This document shows positions 25,074 through 33,413 of a DNA stretch of 33,422 nucleotides, piece by piece. A program made the translations under genes and the position numbers. This DNA comes from Alphaproteobacteria bacterium (GTDB lineage: Bacteria; Pseudomonadota; Alphaproteobacteria; Paracaedibacterales; CAIULA01). Within the stretch, counting starts at the first letter, position 1, and the number at the start of each line of letters is the position of its first letter. Below the pieces are notes generated by a model that was not told the DNA's origin, made no database searches, and saw only the letters and a list, made by a program, of their open reading frames with translations. The DNA lies in contig JAIEPD010000015.1 of the NCBI GenBank assembly GCA_019749935.1, positions 1 through 33,422 on the forward strand, given 5' to 3'.

Positions 25074-25701
25074 CAACATGTCTTGGTGGGGGCGTCCTCA
25101 AAGAATCTCTCAGTCCGGCCAATTCTGATGTCTGTGATGGCAGCATATGTTTTAAAACATCAAAAAATTGACTGTAATAATTATCATTTGTAAAGCGAAG
25201 ATAGTTTATATAACTAGCGATGCTAGGAACACTCACGCTCTCTTCACCAAATAGAATAGGAATAAATTTATTGTTACCTAATAACCTAGAAAAAATATAC
25301 CTCCATTCTATTTTTACCCCACTGTTTTCTTCACTTTCAGCTTTTCTTTTATACGTTGGAGTGTAGACAGCGATTACATAATGATCCGGATTGGTAAGAT
25401 GTTGTTGTATAAATTGCATTATATCGCCGCCTAATGGAAGATCAGTCCTATCATAATGCGTACGAATATTAGCATCTCTAAGATGTTTGTTGAGTCTGTC
25501 CACAAATTCATCCTCTGGCCCCCAGGCATGGCTAATAAAACAACTCACATCTCGACTTCTGACAGATCGGATTGCTTCTTCAAAACGGTGTTCTTCATCC
25601 GCAGCAAACGTAGGTAATGACTGACTTAAAATTAAGGCTAACAGCAAAAGGAAGTGAACGGTTTTTCGAAAGAATTTACGGGATTTCATAGCGCGTTTCA
25701 T
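25057..25701 (-). CDS. Secreted TIR-domain protein, 3' end replaced by IS
   Basis: This 214-residue protein has a clear signal peptide (about 1-33, ending TFA-AD) followed by one TIR-like domain (about 52-185). Its boxes are CFISHAWGPEDEF, THYDRTDLPLGGDIM and VIAVYTPTYKRKAE, then GVKIEWRYI, where Glu132 is the likely conserved catalytic glutamate of enzymatic TIR domains. The last residues (HVAAASS) and the stop codon are encoded by the IS6 terminal repeat, so the native C-terminus is lost. The TIR core is intact. It resembles the TIR part of the protein at 28274-30574. An export signal points away from cytoplasmic phage defence and towards an envelope or host-directed role (inference). Confidence 0.85.
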   Translation of the reverse strand: MKRAMKSRKFFRKTVHFLLLLALILSQSLPTFAADEEHRFEEAIRSVRSRDVSCFISHAWGPEDEFVDRLNKHLRDANIRTHYDRTDLPLGGDIMQFIQQHLTNPDHYVIAVYTPTYKRKAESEENSGVKIEWRYIFSRLLGNNKFIPILFGEESVSVPSIASYINYLRFTNDNYYSQFFDVLKHMLPSQTSELAGLRDSLRTPPPRHVAAASS

Positions 25702-25825
25702 CTTTCATAAGAGCTATGGAGTCTTTTCTAAAAAAGTAAAACAATTCTAGTACTTAAAGAAGTTTAGTTTTTTCTATTTTTCGCATTATTACATCATATT
25801 GAGATAAACTAAAGATAAATTGGGC

Positions 25826-26143
25826 TTATATTGGTGCCTGCGAACTCATTTCACTAGTTGAAAAAGAAAAGAGCTTTTTGATATTTGGAGTTCCTACGCG
25901 CAAGTGTTCTTGCCAAAGATCATATTGGCTTTGAAGTTCTAACCAGCTTTCTGGAGTTGTATCGAAAGCTACGCCTAGTTTGAGAGCCATTAGAGGGCTA
26001 ATTCCCGAATGATTATTTAAAATGGCAGAAAGAGTTTTTCGAGAAATACCTAAAACGTTGGCTGCCTCTGTTACGGATAAAGACAAAGGTTCAAAATAAA
26101 GTTCCTTTAAAATTTCGCCAGGATGTGGGGGATTATGCATCAT
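25826..26143 (-). CDS. higA: HigA antitoxin, XRE-type
   Basis: This 105-residue protein opens with the HigA signature [17 protein letters not shown], followed by a helix-turn-helix ([21 protein letters not shown]) and [24 protein letters not shown]. It neutralises the HigB toxin encoded just upstream and represses the pair in known systems. ATG 26143 is preferred because an AGGAG box precedes it; a longer frame opens at 26182. It follows the toxin gene with a 22-bp gap (toxin first, the usual hig order). Confidence 0.93.
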   Translation of the reverse strand: MMHNPPHPGEILKELYFEPLSLSVTEAANVLGISRKTLSAILNNHSGISPLMALKLGVAFDTTPESWLELQSQYDLWQEHLRVGTPNIKKLFSFSTSEMSSQAPI

Positions 26144-26165
26144 TTTAACTCTCCTAATATCAAGA

Positions 26166-26444
26166 TTAATGATAGTCTTCATAACTAATCTGCTCTATCT
26201 CTCCATCTTTAAATAAAAAGGTGAGACGCCAATTCTTATTTACGGTTATTGACCATTGTCCTTCTCTATCGTGATGGAGTGGATGTAACCCAGATCCAGG
26301 AAAGCCAAGATCTTTAATTTCATGAGCAGTATGCATCTTCGCTAGAATTAACCTTAGTTTTTGTTCATGATCAGGTTGAATACCTGATTTATCACCCGTT
26401 TCGAAGAACCGTTTAAGACCTTTATGTTTAAAACATCTAATCAT
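26166..26444 (-). CDS. higB: HigB toxin, RelE/HigB family mRNA interferase
   Basis: This 92-residue protein has the HigB pattern: [22 protein letters not shown] at the start, the [12 protein letters not shown] middle and [17 protein letters not shown] near the end, with ISYEDYH closing. Members cleave mRNA on the ribosome. It is the first gene of the hig pair and has a good promoter upstream. The pair sits between two IS-damaged zones and may help retain the cargo region. It looks intact. Confidence 0.93.
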   Translation of the reverse strand: MIRCFKHKGLKRFFETGDKSGIQPDHEQKLRLILAKMHTAHEIKDLGFPGSGLHPLHHDREGQWSITVNKNWRLTFLFKDGEIEQISYEDYH

Positions 26445-26475
26445 TAATACTAAAGAATCTATCTAAATTTAATTG

Positions 26476-26504
26476 ACTGTAACATGAAACGTATCGGGTG
26501 TCAA
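26476..26504 (-). promoter_or_regulatory. higBA promoter
   Basis: On the minus strand a perfect TTGACA (26504-26499) and TACAGT (26481-26476) are 17 bp apart, about 30 bp before the higB start. A TTGAC/GTCAA inverted repeat spans the promoter (26473-26504) and could be the HigA operator. Confidence 0.6.
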
Positions 26505-26614
26505 TTATTAATAGCTATTGCGAAAACACGACATGATTATTTTGCGCTTACAGGATTACATAATTATACTTATGGAAAGTAAATGATGATAAGTTATTGA
26601 TTTTAAACTATTTT

Positions 26615-26957
26615 TTAAGATTTTTTAGATTTAAATTTTTCTTTCAAACGAATAATCTCTTCAAGCTCTAAAGCCGTTATTTTTACAATAAAATCTTCTT
26701 CGCTGCCTGTTTCTAACATGCGAGAAGCCAATAAAAGTTTCTCTTTTCGTTGACCTTCTATGATTTCCTCACCATACTTTTGCTCCATAGAAGCTAATGT
26801 AGTCTGATTCCTTTTTTATGACAGCCTCATAAGCGGAAAGTTCGTCTTCATTCCAATAAAACCGATTCAATTCTTCATAAGCTTTTTGAATGATAAAATC
26901 TTGACCGATAATATCTTTCAAATCGGCTTCTGTTGTCTCGTCTGCATGTTTGAAGAA
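26615..26957 (-). pseudogene. Rpn/PD-(D/E)XK-type recombination nuclease gene, 3' remnant
   Basis: Two frames together encode the end of an Rpn-type (PD-(D/E)XK family transposase-like) protein. First comes KHADETTEADLKDIIG, IIQKAYEELNRFYWNEDEL and AYEAVIKK; after a shift in an A-run near 26812 comes LASMEQKYGEEIIEGQRKEK, then ETGSEEDFIVKITALELEEI up to the stop at 26615. The N-terminal nuclease domain is absent; the left-over begins exactly where IS6-like sequence stops. Family assignment is from the characteristic C-terminal pattern only. Confidence 0.6.
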
Positions 26958-27332
26958 AATGCCTTTGCTGCAACAGCATCCCGTTTAGCCCATAAAAGAA
27001 AATCGATTGTGTTGCCTTCTTTATCAACCGCCCGGTAAAGATAAATCCATTTTCCATTAAGTTTGATATATGCCTCATCCATGCGCCAGTTGCCATTCAC
27101 ATATTTTTTGCGCGAGGATCGGACACGTTTTTATCAATTAGCCCTTTAAAGCGTCGAACCCGCCGTTGCAACGTAGAATGATCCACACTTGCGCCTCTTT
27201 AATCATCATTTCTTCAAGCTCACGATAGCTCAATGAGAAATGGCATTTCATGTAGACAAATAGCATAATAACACTTGGAGATGAGCAAAAATTCTTAAAA
27301 TATTTGAGAAGATCATCAGAAACTTGAAGCAT
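26958..27332 (-). pseudogene. IS6-family transposase remnant with frameshifts
   Basis: The sequence encodes the N-terminal half of an IS6 transposase in different frames. MLQVSDDLLKYFKNF and KCHFSLSYRELEEMM come first, a shifted middle part follows, and then NGNWRMDEAYIKLNGKW with IYLYRAVDKEGNTIDFLLWAKRDA. The last continues straight into the Rpn remnant. The C-terminal DDE half is missing. At least two frameshifts are needed to join the pieces. It is a different IS6 subgroup from the intact element at 24244-25073. Confidence 0.8.
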
Positions 27333-27458
27333 GTATTTTTCCTAGATTAATCATAAAAAATAATAGCTTTTGAACCTGAACACAACAGATGCGACAAAAC
27401 CTCCAAGACTTGGTACTCGACTAATAACTAAAAATAGACAGGGTCTGTATTATTAATT

Positions 27459-27474
27459 AATAGCCGCGGCTATT
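27459..27474. repeat. 16-bp perfect palindrome at the end of the serine-rich gene
   Basis: AATAGCCGCGGCTATT overlaps the stop codon of the minus-strand gene 27470-28054 and is followed, in that gene's direction, by an AT-rich stretch without a clear T-run. It could act as a weak terminator or be a recombination scar beside the IS6 remnant. Confidence 0.5.
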
Positions 27475-28054
27475 TAAAGCTTGGAAAAGATGATGTAACA
27501 TTAGCAGCAGCAGAAGGTATAGTTCCGCCAGAAGAAGGTATAGTGCTACCTGACCCTGTCATCTTATATATTGCATATCCTGTTATTGCTGCTCCTGCTA
27601 CGTATCCTGCTGTTTTCAGAGTCGAATTGGATTGAGATTGGTTATTTGATGATTTTGATGAAGAATTGGATGAACTACCGGGCTTTCCATTCTTCTGCAT
27701 ACCACCTAAACCTCTTACATATCCAGTAAGTGTATATTCCATCTCTTCTTTCTCGGAAGTAGAGTAACTAGCTCCAACCATTAGATTCCCGACGTTCAAA
27801 AATGAAACTAATTCGTCATTTGTTAAATCTCTTAAAAAACTATCTATGTTATAACGATAGACCGGTGATATTTTTTCATCAGATACTACGTAAAATCCAT
27901 TATTATTACGTTGAATATATAAATCTCCAAGCTTACTGGGTACAAACAAAGAGCTTCCTTTTACCATTAAACAATCTTCAATAATGTCAGATGCATTTAT
28001 GGGAAAAACATATAACACCCCAAATATCAGAAAATTTATTATAATTTTGTACAT
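27470..28054 (-). CDS. Secreted serine-rich protein, unknown function
   Basis: I do not recognise this 194-residue protein. A signal peptide (YKIIINFLIFGVLYVFPINAS) is followed by a compact region to about residue 120 with VGNLMVGASYSTSEKEEMEYTL. Then come a Ser/Asn/Gln-rich linker, a small hydrophobic segment (AGYVAGAAITGYAIYKM) and a Gly/Ser/Pro tail with a repeated STIPSSGG/TIPSA unit. ATG 28054 (or the adjacent ATG 28057) is chosen because GGGAGGG lies just before; the frame opens further up without a ribosome site. It follows the TIR-Sel1 gene on the same strand after a gap of about 220 bp, so co-expression is possible. Confidence 0.7.
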   Translation of the reverse strand: MYKIIINFLIFGVLYVFPINASDIIEDCLMVKGSSLFVPSKLGDLYIQRNNNGFYVVSDEKISPVYRYNIDSFLRDLTNDELVSFLNVGNLMVGASYSTSEKEEMEYTLTGYVRGLGGMQKNGKPGSSSNSSSKSSNNQSQSNSTLKTAGYVAGAAITGYAIYKMTGSGSTIPSSGGTIPSAAANVTSSFPSFK

Positions 28055-28273
28055 CATACCCTCCCATGGGGAAAAAAGTGCTTTCCACTTCACCAAGTAG
28101 TAAAAAACGTATTTTTTTGCTAGTAGAAATACTTAAAAATTTTCTCTTAGCTCAAGACATAGGCTTCATATGCTAGTTCAAAAAACAAAAACTCTTAATT
28201 TAGTAGATTTTCTATGCTGACGAATTTATTTGGTATTTAAACACTAGCACACTTCATTATTTTCTTTATAATT

Positions 28274-30574
28274 TTACAGCGCTCTATATTTCCCTAGTCT
28301 TTGAAGGGCCTTTAGCGCATCACGTTGTTCTTGTTTTGCAGCTTTTTCATACAACTCCTTAGCTTTGGCTAGATCTTTAGGGAGCCCCCCTGTTCCATTC
28401 TCATACATAACTCCTAGATTGTATTGAGCTCTTGCATACCCTTGCTTTGCAGCTTTTTCATACAATTCCCTAGCTTTGACTGGGTCTTTTGCAAGGCCTC
28501 CTGCCCCATTCTCATACATAAAACCCAAACTGCATTGACCATTTGCATCTCCCTGGCCTGCAGCTTTTTTGTACCACATAATGGCTTGAACCGGATCTTT
28601 CGCAAGGCCCTCTGCTCCATTCTCATACATAACCCCAAGATTACATTGAGCTCTTGCTTCCCCCTGATTTGCCGCTCTTCCATACCATTCAACGGCTAAA
28701 ACAAGATCTTTAGGGAGCCCCCCTGCCCCATTCTCATACATAATCCCTAGATTACATTGAGCTGTTGAATATCCCTGAGCTGCAGCTTTTCGATACCATA
28801 TAACGGCTAGAACAAGATCTTTTTCACAATCTATGCCGTTTTCATATACAATCCCTAGATTATATTGAGCTCTTGCATCCCCCTGAGCTGCAGATTTTTG
28901 GAACCATTTAAAGGCTTCCTTAGCATCTTTTTTACAACCATCTCCGTTTCCATACATAACCCCTAAGTTTGATTGTGCATTTATATGCCCTTGATCTGCA
29001 GCTTTTTGGAATAATTCACAAGTTTTCTTAAGATTTTGTTTGTGATATATACCATCGCGATAAATTAAACCTAAGTTATATTCTGCATCAGCATATTTTT
29101 GATCACGTGCAAGTTCCAGAAAATGGACCCCTTCCTTTTCGTTTTTATTTGTCCCACGACCCTCTAAATGCATCATACCAATATAATATTGAGACCCTGC
29201 ATGTTTATGGTTCTCGGCTAGTTCTTTAAATATCTTAAAAGCTTCTGCATCTTTACCAGATTTATAATTATTATATGCTTTGTCAAAGAGAGCTTTAAGA
29301 TCAGGGTTAATATTAAAAAAATCTTTAGGAATTGTGTTTATTGGAGAAGTATCAGGAGCGTCAGAGATTATTGAGTTAGCGGTAAAAGGCTTATTAAAAT
29401 TCTGCTTAAAAGGCTGACTAGTTTCTTGATTATCAACCATCGTTGTATCGAGTACATTTGGCCTTATACCAGGAGAACGAAACGGAAACTGATTTTTTAT
29501 AAAACCTGGTACATATGGAACGTAGGTTTTGCAAGCAGCAGCAGCGATAATAGCCATAATAAACATTTTCAATATATTAAAATTACAATTGTAAACTGAA
29601 TCTTCTTTATTGTATTTTATGTTAATTTTGGCCCTGTTATGTAAATTCGTAAAAATATTATCTCTAATATGACTCAACTCTTTATTATCAATTACAGTTC
29701 CGTTATTCGCATCAAATTTGTCAGGGACCATTTTCATCTCTTCTAATTTACTTACATAAGCCCTTTTCATGTTTGCGGCATATTCACCTTTTCCTAATTG
29801 CCTTGACTTGGTACTGTATAAATCAGCAAAAACACTCAACATACTAGTCACATATCTATCTCGATGCAAAAATTTATCATTCCATGCAGGAGTAAAACCA
29901 GGTACAACAGCTGACAACCAATTTTTTACATCATTCATATCAGTGACAGCTTCATAATTAACAAGCAAAGGCAAAAAGAAATGTCTGTGATTAGGACGGC
30001 TGATTAAGCGATCTTTTATAAGGTCAACTTCTTTTTTAACACCGGTTGGGGTTCCATCAGATCGTTTTTCAGTTGATCGTCTTTGGTAAGTGGAGGTACA
30101 AACACTTAAAACAACATCTGCTTCATTTATATTATTTGCCATAAAGCCTTCTGTTCCTTGGCTCCTAATCTGCTCTTCTTCTCTATCAAAAATCACGTTG
30201 AAGCCAGCAAGAGTTAGAGTGTTGTAAATCTCCCAGCATAACTGATCATAATACTTAGCCTCATTCAGTAGAGAAAATTGACTTCGTTCATTAGGTGTTA
30301 AAGCTTCTACATGCCAAGCATGCGACAAGAAAATACTTACTGACTGCCCATCTGTAACAATTGATTTTAATGCACCAAGCTTCTCTTCAAATTGTATTAG
30401 AAATTTTCTTCGGTGTTGTTGAGTTATCTGGTCTTCTGGTATTGAAGCTAATTGATCTGGATATACATATCCAACAGTAGCTGCTTCTGCCTGTAAGAAT
30501 AAGAAAATTGAGAAACATATAAATAACCTTAATGCCGAAAAAAAAATCATGCAGCACGTTGTTCTTGCGGACAT
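28274..30574 (-). CDS. Secreted TIR - membrane helix - Sel1-repeat protein
   Basis: The 766-residue product has a signal peptide (about 1-31, ending AEA) and a TIR-like domain (about 78-251) with SIFLSHAWH, GFNVIFDREE, LSVCTSTYQRRS and TGVKKEVDLI, where Glu182 is the probable catalytic glutamate. One hydrophobic helix follows (about 333-352, ILKMFIMAIIAAAACKTYV). After a Pro/Asn-rich linker come eight Sel1-like repeats (about 441-755) of the AQYNLGVMYENG type. Sel1 repeats bind proteins and are common in effectors of intracellular bacteria. ATG 30574 is preferred (GAGG 8 bp upstream) over an upstream TTG. The last four repeats are nearly identical at DNA level with a 111-bp period. Confidence 0.88.
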   Translation of the reverse strand: MSARTTCCMIFFSALRLFICFSIFLFLQAEAATVGYVYPDQLASIPEDQITQQHRRKFLIQFEEKLGALKSIVTDGQSVSIFLSHAWHVEALTPNERSQFSLLNEAKYYDQLCWEIYNTLTLAGFNVIFDREEEQIRSQGTEGFMANNINEADVVLSVCTSTYQRRSTEKRSDGTPTGVKKEVDLIKDRLISRPNHRHFFLPLLVNYEAVTDMNDVKNWLSAVVPGFTPAWNDKFLHRDRYVTSMLSVFADLYSTKSRQLGKGEYAANMKRAYVSKLEEMKMVPDKFDANNGTVIDNKELSHIRDNIFTNLHNRAKINIKYNKEDSVYNCNFNILKMFIMAIIAAAACKTYVPYVPGFIKNQFPFRSPGIRPNVLDTTMVDNQETSQPFKQNFNKPFTANSIISDAPDTSPINTIPKDFFNINPDLKALFDKAYNNYKSGKDAEAFKIFKELAENHKHAGSQYYIGMMHLEGRGTNKNEKEGVHFLELARDQKYADAEYNLGLIYRDGIYHKQNLKKTCELFQKAADQGHINAQSNLGVMYGNGDGCKKDAKEAFKWFQKSAAQGDARAQYNLGIVYENGIDCEKDLVLAVIWYRKAAAQGYSTAQCNLGIMYENGAGGLPKDLVLAVEWYGRAANQGEARAQCNLGVMYENGAEGLAKDPVQAIMWYKKAAGQGDANGQCSLGFMYENGAGGLAKDPVKARELYEKAAKQGYARAQYNLGVMYENGTGGLPKDLAKAKELYEKAAKQEQRDALKALQRLGKYRAL
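28396..28839 (-). repeat. 111-bp tandem repeats coding Sel1 units
   Basis: The string CATTCTCATACATA recurs at 28396, 28507, 28618 and 28729, exactly 111 bp apart, with strong similarity between. Each unit codes one 37-residue Sel1 repeat with an extra Gly compared with the usual 36. The older repeats further upstream in the gene are diverged. Confidence 0.85.
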
Positions 30575-30798
30575 GAGTTTTACCTCACTTAAACTTTTCT
30601 TAAATTTACTAATCAATTATTTTTTATAATCTTTAATGCCATTCTATAAAACACAGAGAATGTCTCTCTCCCCTTCCTATCCAAATTTGCAAGAAACTGA
30701 GCACAGAGGGGAGAAAAGAAAACTTCTTACGTCCCTATTTCAAATGTCATTGTTGCTATTTTTACAGATGCATAGTCTCATGCTTTGCCCTCTGCCCC

Positions 30799-31506
30799 TT
30801 AAAACTGATAAGACACCCCAACTTTAAATTCATGAGCCTGATATTTAGCTTTTTGAGTTACAGAACTGGTCATTCCTGCTATAGACTCTGTCCGGGTAGA
30901 AGAAAGATTAGCTCCACAATTGTAACCATATTCTGCTCTTACGAGGGTATTTCCAAAAGCTTTCTCATAACCAATACCGGGTACAAAAACTGTTTTCCTT
31001 GTCTTAGGACTATGCCAGCCATTTGTGTTGTCAGCTTTATGACTCATATAATCGCGGCTAGTCTCTAACCCAAGCTTTATATAAAGTAGATTGTCCTGAC
31101 CTAACACAGCTCCTATTCGAGGAGCCAGACCTAATACGAAGTCCCGTTCATAACGGGTTTGAACATTGACCTGGCTAACTGCGCCTGTTGTCGTATTGGT
31201 TACCGAGATGGTGTGGCTTTGATGGGCACGACTTGCCGTATCATCCTGTAAAGAAACTTCTACTCCAAGATAAACTCCCTTCATATTTTGCCCGTAACCT
31301 GCCATGAGTCCATAAAGGAAACCATTCGATCTTTTTCTATGCGCATAGGTGCTCTGTATTGCGCCGCTTGCATCTAGATCCGTTTTAATGGCTCTTTGAG
31401 TATATCCTGCTTGAGCTCCCAGATAAAAACCATTAAAGGGAAGGGTTGCATAAGAAGAGGTTGTTCCTACAAGCAAAGATAAAAGGAAGAGTTTTGTTTT
31501 TTTCAT
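30799..31506 (-). CDS. Outer-membrane beta-barrel protein
   Basis: This 235-residue protein has a signal peptide (about 1-20, SSYA) and then FNGFYLGAQAGYTQRA, a pattern of small outer-membrane barrels of the OmpA-like/porin type. Alternating hydrophobic strands run through the body, and it ends in VGVSYQF with the terminal Phe needed for barrel insertion. It contains a single cysteine. It is a likely surface-exposed protein, possibly an adhesin or antigen, but no specific function can be read. It is separated from the TIR-Sel1 gene by about 220 bp without a gene. It appears intact. Confidence 0.88.
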   Translation of the reverse strand: MKKTKLFLLSLLVGTTSSYATLPFNGFYLGAQAGYTQRAIKTDLDASGAIQSTYAHRKRSNGFLYGLMAGYGQNMKGVYLGVEVSLQDDTASRAHQSHTISVTNTTTGAVSQVNVQTRYERDFVLGLAPRIGAVLGQDNLLYIKLGLETSRDYMSHKADNTNGWHSPKTRKTVFVPGIGYEKAFGNTLVRAEYGYNCGANLSSTRTESIAGMTSSVTQKAKYQAHEFKVGVSYQF

Positions 31507-31646
31507 AATGTTATATTTTTAATTTCTTTTAAGGTTAACAACTTGTTAGTTAATCTCATAGCTCGCGTTCAAAAAGAAATGAGAAAAAAACTCAAAAATT
31601 CTACCTTAAAATATTGTTTTAAAAAGCACACTTGTTGCCTAATAAA

Positions 31647-31681
31647 AAAGGTCTTTGCTTAATAAAAAAACAAAGACCTTT
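31647..31681. terminator. Hairpin with 11-bp perfect stem
   Basis: AAAGGTCTTTG and CAAAGACCTTT flank a 13-base A/T-rich loop. The unit CTTTGGAGAAAA occurs twice directly after it. It lies between the beta-barrel gene and the ISKra4-like remnant and may terminate transcription coming from the latter, or mark an old insertion end. Confidence 0.45.
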
Positions 31682-31745
31682 GGAGAAAAACAATTTTCTT
31701 TGGAGAAAACAAGGAAGCGTATAGAAACTTACACATTATCTTGCT

Positions 31746-31765
31746 CAGTTAAGTTCTCTTAACTG
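31746..31765. repeat. Small perfect hairpin near the transposase end
   Basis: CAGTTAAG-TTCT-CTTAACTG is an 8-bp perfect inverted repeat located 34 bp beyond the stop of the truncated ISKra4-like transposase. Its role is unclear; a terminator is possible but no T-run follows. Confidence 0.4.
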
Positions 31766-31798
31766 TCGCACTTCCTATCTATAGGCTTTCCCAAGAAT

Positions 31799-32808
31799 TT
31801 AAACGAGTTGAAAAAAATACTTTTTAAGGTCCTTTTTCAACTTCTTCTCAAAATCTTCCAAATCTTTCTTCATCACCCCTTTTGACATTTGTTTTATAAT
31901 AGTTATTTTCATAGTTATGTGAAACCAATCTATAATATGTTCAGAACGAGGACTTAAAAAATGGGGAAGCTCTCGAACAGTGTCTCCTCCATCCGTTATA
32001 AAATAATGTCTTGATTGAGTTGTAGGCCTTGAGCATGTAACATTTCATAAAGTTTTCGTTTAGGCTTTTTTTCATAATTTGCAACGTAACCAAATCTTTT
32101 TGGGTCATGATCTTCTTGCATACTCTTTCCAACAATAACTTCAAACCATCCTGCTTTACGATTATTTCCTTCTCTGGCATGCACATAACCTCCATCAAGG
32201 CAAACAGTAATTGGAGTGTCAGGCCTTGGTAATTGATTCCAATCTCTTTGGCATCCTTCAATATAAGCATACTTTTCTTCGCCAACCTCCGCTTCTAAAC
32301 GCGTTGATACATTTTTAAGATTATTAAAAATAGAAGAAGGATGTGCCTCTAAAGGAAGCACTTCTTCTAAAAGCTTAACCGTTTGTCCATAAGACACTAA
32401 AGAAGCCCATTTAGCCTCTAAATAACTCAGCCCAGGAGAAATATGTTCTGTTAAGATCGAGCTTATAGGGCTAAAGCTTGATTGGGACTGGGGTTGACAT
32501 TGACAGGTTTCTAACCTTGGATTTTCAAGAATAATTTTGCCAAAAAGAGTTCTGTAATTTAAAGTATTGTAGCCTTTAATATGGTGCACAGCGCCACAGC
32601 ATAGGCAAAAACGATGATGGCAGATAAAGTCTTTCATTTGATGCTTTATCATTTTTCTTTGAATTTCAGCGCTGATTACTTTTGCATCATTTAAAGTCAA
32701 TCCTAAAGTTTCAGCTGTTAGCTCATCTCTTTCCAAACAAGCTATATCCTCAATGATACTTTTTTGATTATCCGTATCAATGATGGCTTGAATTCTAATC
32801 TTCATCAT
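31799..32808 (-). pseudogene. ISKra4-family transposase, frameshifted and truncated
   Basis: The first frame runs from ATG 32808 (AGGAGG 6 bp upstream) to 31996 and contains the zinc-finger-like CHHRFCLCCGAVHHIKGY, the FGKIILENPRL segment and TVCLDGGYVHAREGNNR of ISKra4-type transposases. After a one-base shift near 32000 the protein continues as FITDGGDTVRELPHFLSP, then HIIDWFHITMKITI, and stops at 31799. The usual C-terminal 130 or so residues are absent. The upstream pRiA4b-like frame overlaps its start, suggesting they were translated together. It is not expected to be active unless programmed frameshifting occurs. Confidence 0.85.
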
Positions 32809-33345
32809 AATACACCTCCTCAACTGTTAGTTGGTCATCTTGACTGTTAAAATAACGCTGGAGTTGTTTATTAATTTTCTTGCGATCAAATTCATGGCGG
32901 GTAATCCAGTAACGGAATTCTTCTATGGTTTCTTGCAATAATTCTGTATCTATCTCTTCTTCCTCTTCTTCTTCAGATTCCTCTATAATTTCAAGAAGTT
33001 TGTATTGCATTTGCCAAGGAGTGTGATTGCTCATTAATTCCATAAAAGCTTTAAAACCTCTACAATCTTCAGGTGGAGCAACATAACAACCTCCAACACA
33101 AAGTGGATAAGTCTTTTTAGAATCAAAAGGCAAAATCTTTTCAAGCCGAACTTTCATGTTCCCAAGGAGCGAAGAAATTGTATTCATAAATAAATTTCTC
33201 ATTAATCCTAAATTGAAAATCTTGTAAATAAACTTCTTCAGGATCATCTGGAAAGCTCATTCCTCCATCATGGTAAACGCCATATTCTTTTCCCCAGATA
33301 TTAAACCTATTTAAATATTCATCTTCCCATCCCCTGGATTAATAT
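32795..33345 (-). pseudogene. pRiA4b ORF-3-like gene, 5'-truncated and frameshifted
   Basis: Read on the minus strand, GWEDEYLNRFNIWGKEYGVY, HDGGMSFPDDPEEVYL and EYNFFAPWEHE match plasmid pRiA4b ORF-3-like proteins. One extra A near 33148 shifts the frame, after which VRLEKILPFDSKKTYPLCV, GGCYVAPPEDCRGFKAFMEL and a Glu-rich stretch complete the protein to the stop at 32795. The N-terminal part ends at an in-frame stop near 33345, so the start is lost. It overlaps the transposase start by 14 bp. Such genes often lie beside ISKra4-type transposases; the function is unknown. Confidence 0.8.
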
Positions 33346-33413
33346 TGATCTTGCTAGGATTTAGTAGACAAAGAGAAGGCAAGAGGTTTTGATCAATCAG
33401 GAAGGAGATTGAG

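Noticed and set aside
28396-28839. CRISPR-like regular spacing of repeats
   Set aside because: The 111-bp periodic repeats are coding and correspond exactly to Sel1 protein units, with no short repeat/spacer structure.
30617-30798. Short plus-strand frame between the TIR-Sel1 and barrel genes
   Set aside because: The 63-residue frame at 30636-30827 lacks a ribosome site and runs into the end of the barrel gene on the other strand.
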